DNA from: Actinomycetota bacterium
Lineage (GTDB): Bacteria; Actinomycetota; Acidimicrobiia; Spongiisociales; ZC4RG35
Length of the DNA: 8,199 nucleotides
Direction: 5' to 3'
Assembly: GCA_022615295.1 (NCBI GenBank)
Contig: JAKEHF010000243.1
Coordinates: 1-8,199, forward strand
Shown: piece after piece, positions 6,538 to 8,199 of the stretch
Position numbering within the stretch: the first letter of the stretch is position 1
Layout of the letters: every line of letters starts with the position of its first letter
Translations under genes and position numbers: made by a program
The notes under the pieces: model-generated
What the model was told of the DNA's origin: nothing
What the model saw: only the letters and a program-made list of their open reading frames with translations
Database searches by the model: none

Positions 6538-7050
6538 GTCGTTTGGCTCACTGAACAACCCAAGATATAGATTGGCAAGCAAGATAGCTATGCCAAACAG
6601 CAGTCCACCTACACCAATATAGGTAAGCAGTTCTGTCATTGGGTGTGCATGTGCCGCGTCTCTGCCTGTAGACGGCGCAACAATAAACATCGTGAGCCAA
6701 GCGAGCGGATAAAGGCCGCCAAGGCCGATAAATACTGCTGTGATTGTCTTGAATCGTTGCTTGAGGGTAGACGCCGAAACAAGCAGCAATAAGCCGATAG
6801 AAAAAGCGGCTATTCCTGTGGCGTGAAAATGCGCTCGTTGCGCATAGCGCCATATCTTTTCAGGGCTTTTCGCATCATGAACCTCTGGGTGCGCAGCAAT
6901 TCCTTGAGCCACATACGTTTCAAAAAAAGCCTCGTTGACCCCAAAGGTTACGCCAAGACCAATACCGAAGAGCAAACCAAGCATTACTAATGCAAGACCA
7001 AGTTTTAGGCTTGCGAAGTTGTTGGTCATTGAGTTCCCCAAGACACCTAA
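6505..7050 (-). mobile_element. Integron gene cassette 1 (proximal to attI)
   Basis: A 546-bp cassette starting with TTAGGTGTC just after the attI cut point and ending at the G of the short attC-like site. Its ends carry a perfect 10-bp complementary pair (minus-strand GTTAGGTGTC at 7051-7042 and GACACCTAAC at 6540-6531), the signature of a cassette once circularised. It has one open reading frame in standard orientation and is AT-richer than the flanking sbcC segment, as is common in cassettes. Confidence 0.8.
6532..7029 (-). CDS. Cassette-encoded four-helix membrane protein, function unknown
   Basis: A 165-residue protein with four predicted membrane helices near residues 9-31, 70-87, 95-117 and 134-157. 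Between helices 1 and 2 lies a polar loop with several histidines, ending in RAHFHATG (His67, His69) at the mouth of helix 2; a second His-containing loop, GRDAAHAHP (His127, His129), lies between helices 3 and 4. The paired His motifs at membrane borders could bind a metal or haem, but I cannot name the family. The start is the ATG at 7029, preceded by GGGGAA with suitable spacing; the frame also opens upstream to a TTG at 7053, which would begin before the cassette boundary and is less likely. The TAA stop lies inside the R'' box. Expression would come from the integron promoter, about 60 bp upstream. Confidence 0.8.
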   Translation of the reverse strand: MTNNFASLKLGLALVMLGLLFGIGLGVTFGVNEAFFETYVAQGIAAHPEVHDAKSPEKIWRYAQRAHFHATGIAAFSIGLLLLVSASTLKQRFKTITAVFIGLGGLYPLAWLTMFIVAPSTGRDAAHAHPMTELLTYIGVGGLLFGIAILLANLYLGLFSEPNDT

Positions 7051-7051
7051 C
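7045..7051 (-). other. attI: attI core recombination site
   Basis: GTTAGGT on the minus strand fits GTTRRRY and marks where cassette 1 joins the platform, with the predicted cut between G7051 and T7050. It lies between the divergent integrase gene and the first cassette, as attI does in integrons. The rest of attI (about 60 bp towards the integrase) has no sequence consensus that can be checked by eye. Confidence 0.7.
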
Positions 7052-7086
7052 AAATGATTAAGCGGTTCCGTATATCATGCCGCCAT

Positions 7087-7115
7087 TTGATATCACACGC
7101 CCCGGCTCGTGGCAA
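7087..7115 (-). promoter_or_regulatory. Candidate cassette promoter (Pc)
   Basis: On the minus strand, TTGCCA (7115-7110; five of six matches to TTGACA) is separated by 17 bp from TATCAA (7092-7087; four of six matches to TATAAT). The orientation points through attI into the cassettes. Its position between integrase and attI is one of the known places for Pc. Matches are moderate and no transcript evidence is available. Confidence 0.5.
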
Positions 7116-7127
7116 TAACTATCTGTT

Positions 7128-7156
7128 TTGACTGGCGGCGCCTGTCTGTATAGCAT
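7128..7156 (+). promoter_or_regulatory. Candidate integrase promoter (Pint)
   Basis: TTGACT (7128-7133) and TAGCAT (7151-7156) are separated by 17 bp and point at the integrase start 34 bp further on. The -10 lies inside the LexA-like palindrome at 7146-7160, so repressor binding there would block it. Confidence 0.55.
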
Positions 7157-7160
7157 ACAG
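7146..7160. promoter_or_regulatory. LexA-like operator overlapping Pint
   Basis: CTGTATAGCATACAG is a perfect 6+3+6 inverted repeat with the CTGT...ACAG ends of a proteobacterial LexA box, but one base shorter in the middle than the 16-bp CTGT-N8-ACAG consensus. SOS control of integrase genes through a LexA box on the promoter is established for other integrons, so position and sequence agree. The one-base deficit may weaken or abolish binding. Confidence 0.5.
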
Positions 7161-7189
7161 AATCTTCAGGATAACTAGGCTAGGATGCC

Positions 7190-8116
7190 ATGCTCGAACC
7201 GCTCCCCATCGAACTCTCCTGTCGCTACGAGAACGAGCTGAAGCAACGCGGGATCGCAACCCAACTCTGGGCTCCCTATAAGAAGTGGCTGCGCTATTAC
7301 TGGGATTTCTGCCATAAGTACGACTATCCGCCGAACGCCCGGCAGAGTTTTCCGCCGTTCGCCGCGAAACTCCGCAGTAAGCGGCAGTCCGATGTCCAGC
7401 GCAAGCAGGCGCAGCAAGCCATTTCACTCTACTACGCTTTTGTGGCGCCTGATCTTCGCGGCGGAACTGAGCCGCCCGGAGAAAGTGCGGTGCAGCATTC
7501 GAACCAGGCTCCTGCGGCTGACGCGGATGCTTTGCACCCGCTTAAAAAAATCGTCATGAGCGCACCGGCGGTTGACCCTATCCATAGAACGCCGCCGGAC
7601 AAACGACAAGACCAAAAGCCAGGCCAATCGCAGGATTCTTTGCAACGAAATCTGCGGGAGAGCCACGTCGCAGGGGTTCAACCTCCACGCGCTACGGGGG
7701 AACGTTTGATCGTCCCTGCTGAGCAAACTATTTCGCGGCCGGCAGCGAGTTCAAAATGGACGGGTGCGAGTTGGGTGGCGGTTTACGATCGGCTGCACGC
7801 CGCTATCAAAATCAGACACTATTCCCCTAAAACGTGGCAGGTGTACAAATCGTGGACGCGGAAATTTCAGACCTTCACGCGCAGCAAGGACCCCGAGCAC
7901 GGGTCGATGGAGGACGTTAAGGCCTATAGACAAAAAAGTGGCGGTCTCGAGCCAGAATCAAGCGTTCAATGCGCTGCTGTTTCTGTTTAGCCACGTTCTC
8001 GAGAAAGAGTTCGGGAAGGTAGAGGGCGTCGTGCGTGCCAAGCGCACGAAATACATTCCGGTCGTATTGTCGAGGGCGGAGGTCGATCAGGTGATCCGCT
8101 TTCTTGAATCGCCTTG
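7190..8116 (+). pseudogene. intI: Integron-type tyrosine recombinase, frameshifted and truncated
   Basis: The first frame (7190-7990) starts MLEPLPIELSCRYENEL, with YKKWLRYYWDFCHKY at 30-44: an extra N-terminal SAM-like domain (about 1-83) seen in some large integron integrases. A Pro/Gln/Ser-rich linker (about 90-187) and the usual core-binding domain follow (WVAVYDRLHAAIKIRHYSPKTW...). Similarity leaves this frame after VKAY (7927) and resumes one frame over at DKKVAVSSQNQAFNALLFLF (from 7929), then VVRAKRTKYIPVVLSRAEVDQVI. Relatives have about six more residues (of the FLTFLAV type) at this point, so a deletion of roughly 17 or 20 bases explains the shift. After FLESP (about 8116) the reading becomes unrelated, so the whole catalytic domain with the Arg, His and Tyr residues is missing. 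The ATG at 7190 has AGG at 7182-7184. The product must be inactive. Confidence 0.85.
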
Positions 8117-8180
8117 CGTCATCCATAGCCCTACCGAGAGTGGTTTGCTAGACTCTAAGGTATACATCTAACCACCCGGC

Positions 8181-8199
8181 GGGAGGGGTCTATGCCGCA
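8181..8199 (+). CDS. Start of an unidentified gene, running off the window
   Basis: GGGAGGGG at 8181-8188 precedes an ATG at 8192 with good spacing, and the frame continues M-P to the window edge. A short hairpin (CCCG/CGGG, 8175-8183) lies beside the ribosome binding site, and TATACA at 8161-8166 could be a -10 element without a recognisable -35. Too few codons are visible to name the product. It may belong to whatever element truncated the integrase, and the coding part proper begins at 8192. Confidence 0.4.

Noticed and set aside
7932..7938. AAAAAAG heptamer as a programmed -1 frameshift site in the integrase
   Set aside because: The heptamer is not in phase with the zero frame, and the shift needed is +1. 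Several conserved residues are also missing, so a deletion explains it better.
1..8199. tRNA, rRNA or CRISPR array
   Set aside because: No cloverleaf-like sequences, rRNA segments or regularly spaced repeats were seen on reading both strands.

Overview
The window is a mosaic. Positions 1 to about 5960 are a very GC-rich, gene-dense stretch. The codon use, a fragment resembling F420-dependent luciferase-like oxidoreductases, GTG starts and two possible leaderless promoters suggest an Actinomycetota-type genome; Chloroflexota is not excluded. Positions about 5969 to 8115 have clearly lower GC and different codon use, and look like the proximal part of a chromosomal integron of proteobacterial type.

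Layout. (1) 1 to ~304: internal fragment of a luciferase-like oxidoreductase, cut off next to a perfect 16-bp inverted repeat (305-357). (2) 365-1941, minus strand: a translationally coupled pair, a YdcZ-type small transporter and, upstream of it, a mannosylglycerate synthase that matches the Rhodothermus enzyme motif for motif. Together they suggest a compatible-solute locus. (3) 2000 to ~5960, plus strand, divergent from (2): a HerA-like ATPase, SbcD (Mre11) and the first third of SbcC (Rad50). This is a DNA-end-processing cluster resembling the archaeal herA-mre11-rad50 arrangement, with no nurA in the window. (4) ~5969-8115: an integron. Read on the minus strand from a divergent integrase gene, it has a predicted cassette promoter, an attI-type core site and two cassettes: a four-helix membrane protein and a PD-(D/E)xK-like protein. 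It ends in a textbook 79-bp attC hairpin. On the plus strand the integrase gene has a promoter whose -10 overlaps a LexA-like palindrome. The integrase is broken: a small internal deletion shifts the frame, and the catalytic domain is missing. (5) 8116-8199: unrelated sequence with a good ribosome binding site and the first codons of another gene.

The distal attC core site abuts the interior of sbcC within about 15 bp. Either the integron sits inside sbcC, or the contig joins two genomes. Three truncated genes at abrupt boundaries (~304, ~5960, ~8115) make the assembly question important.
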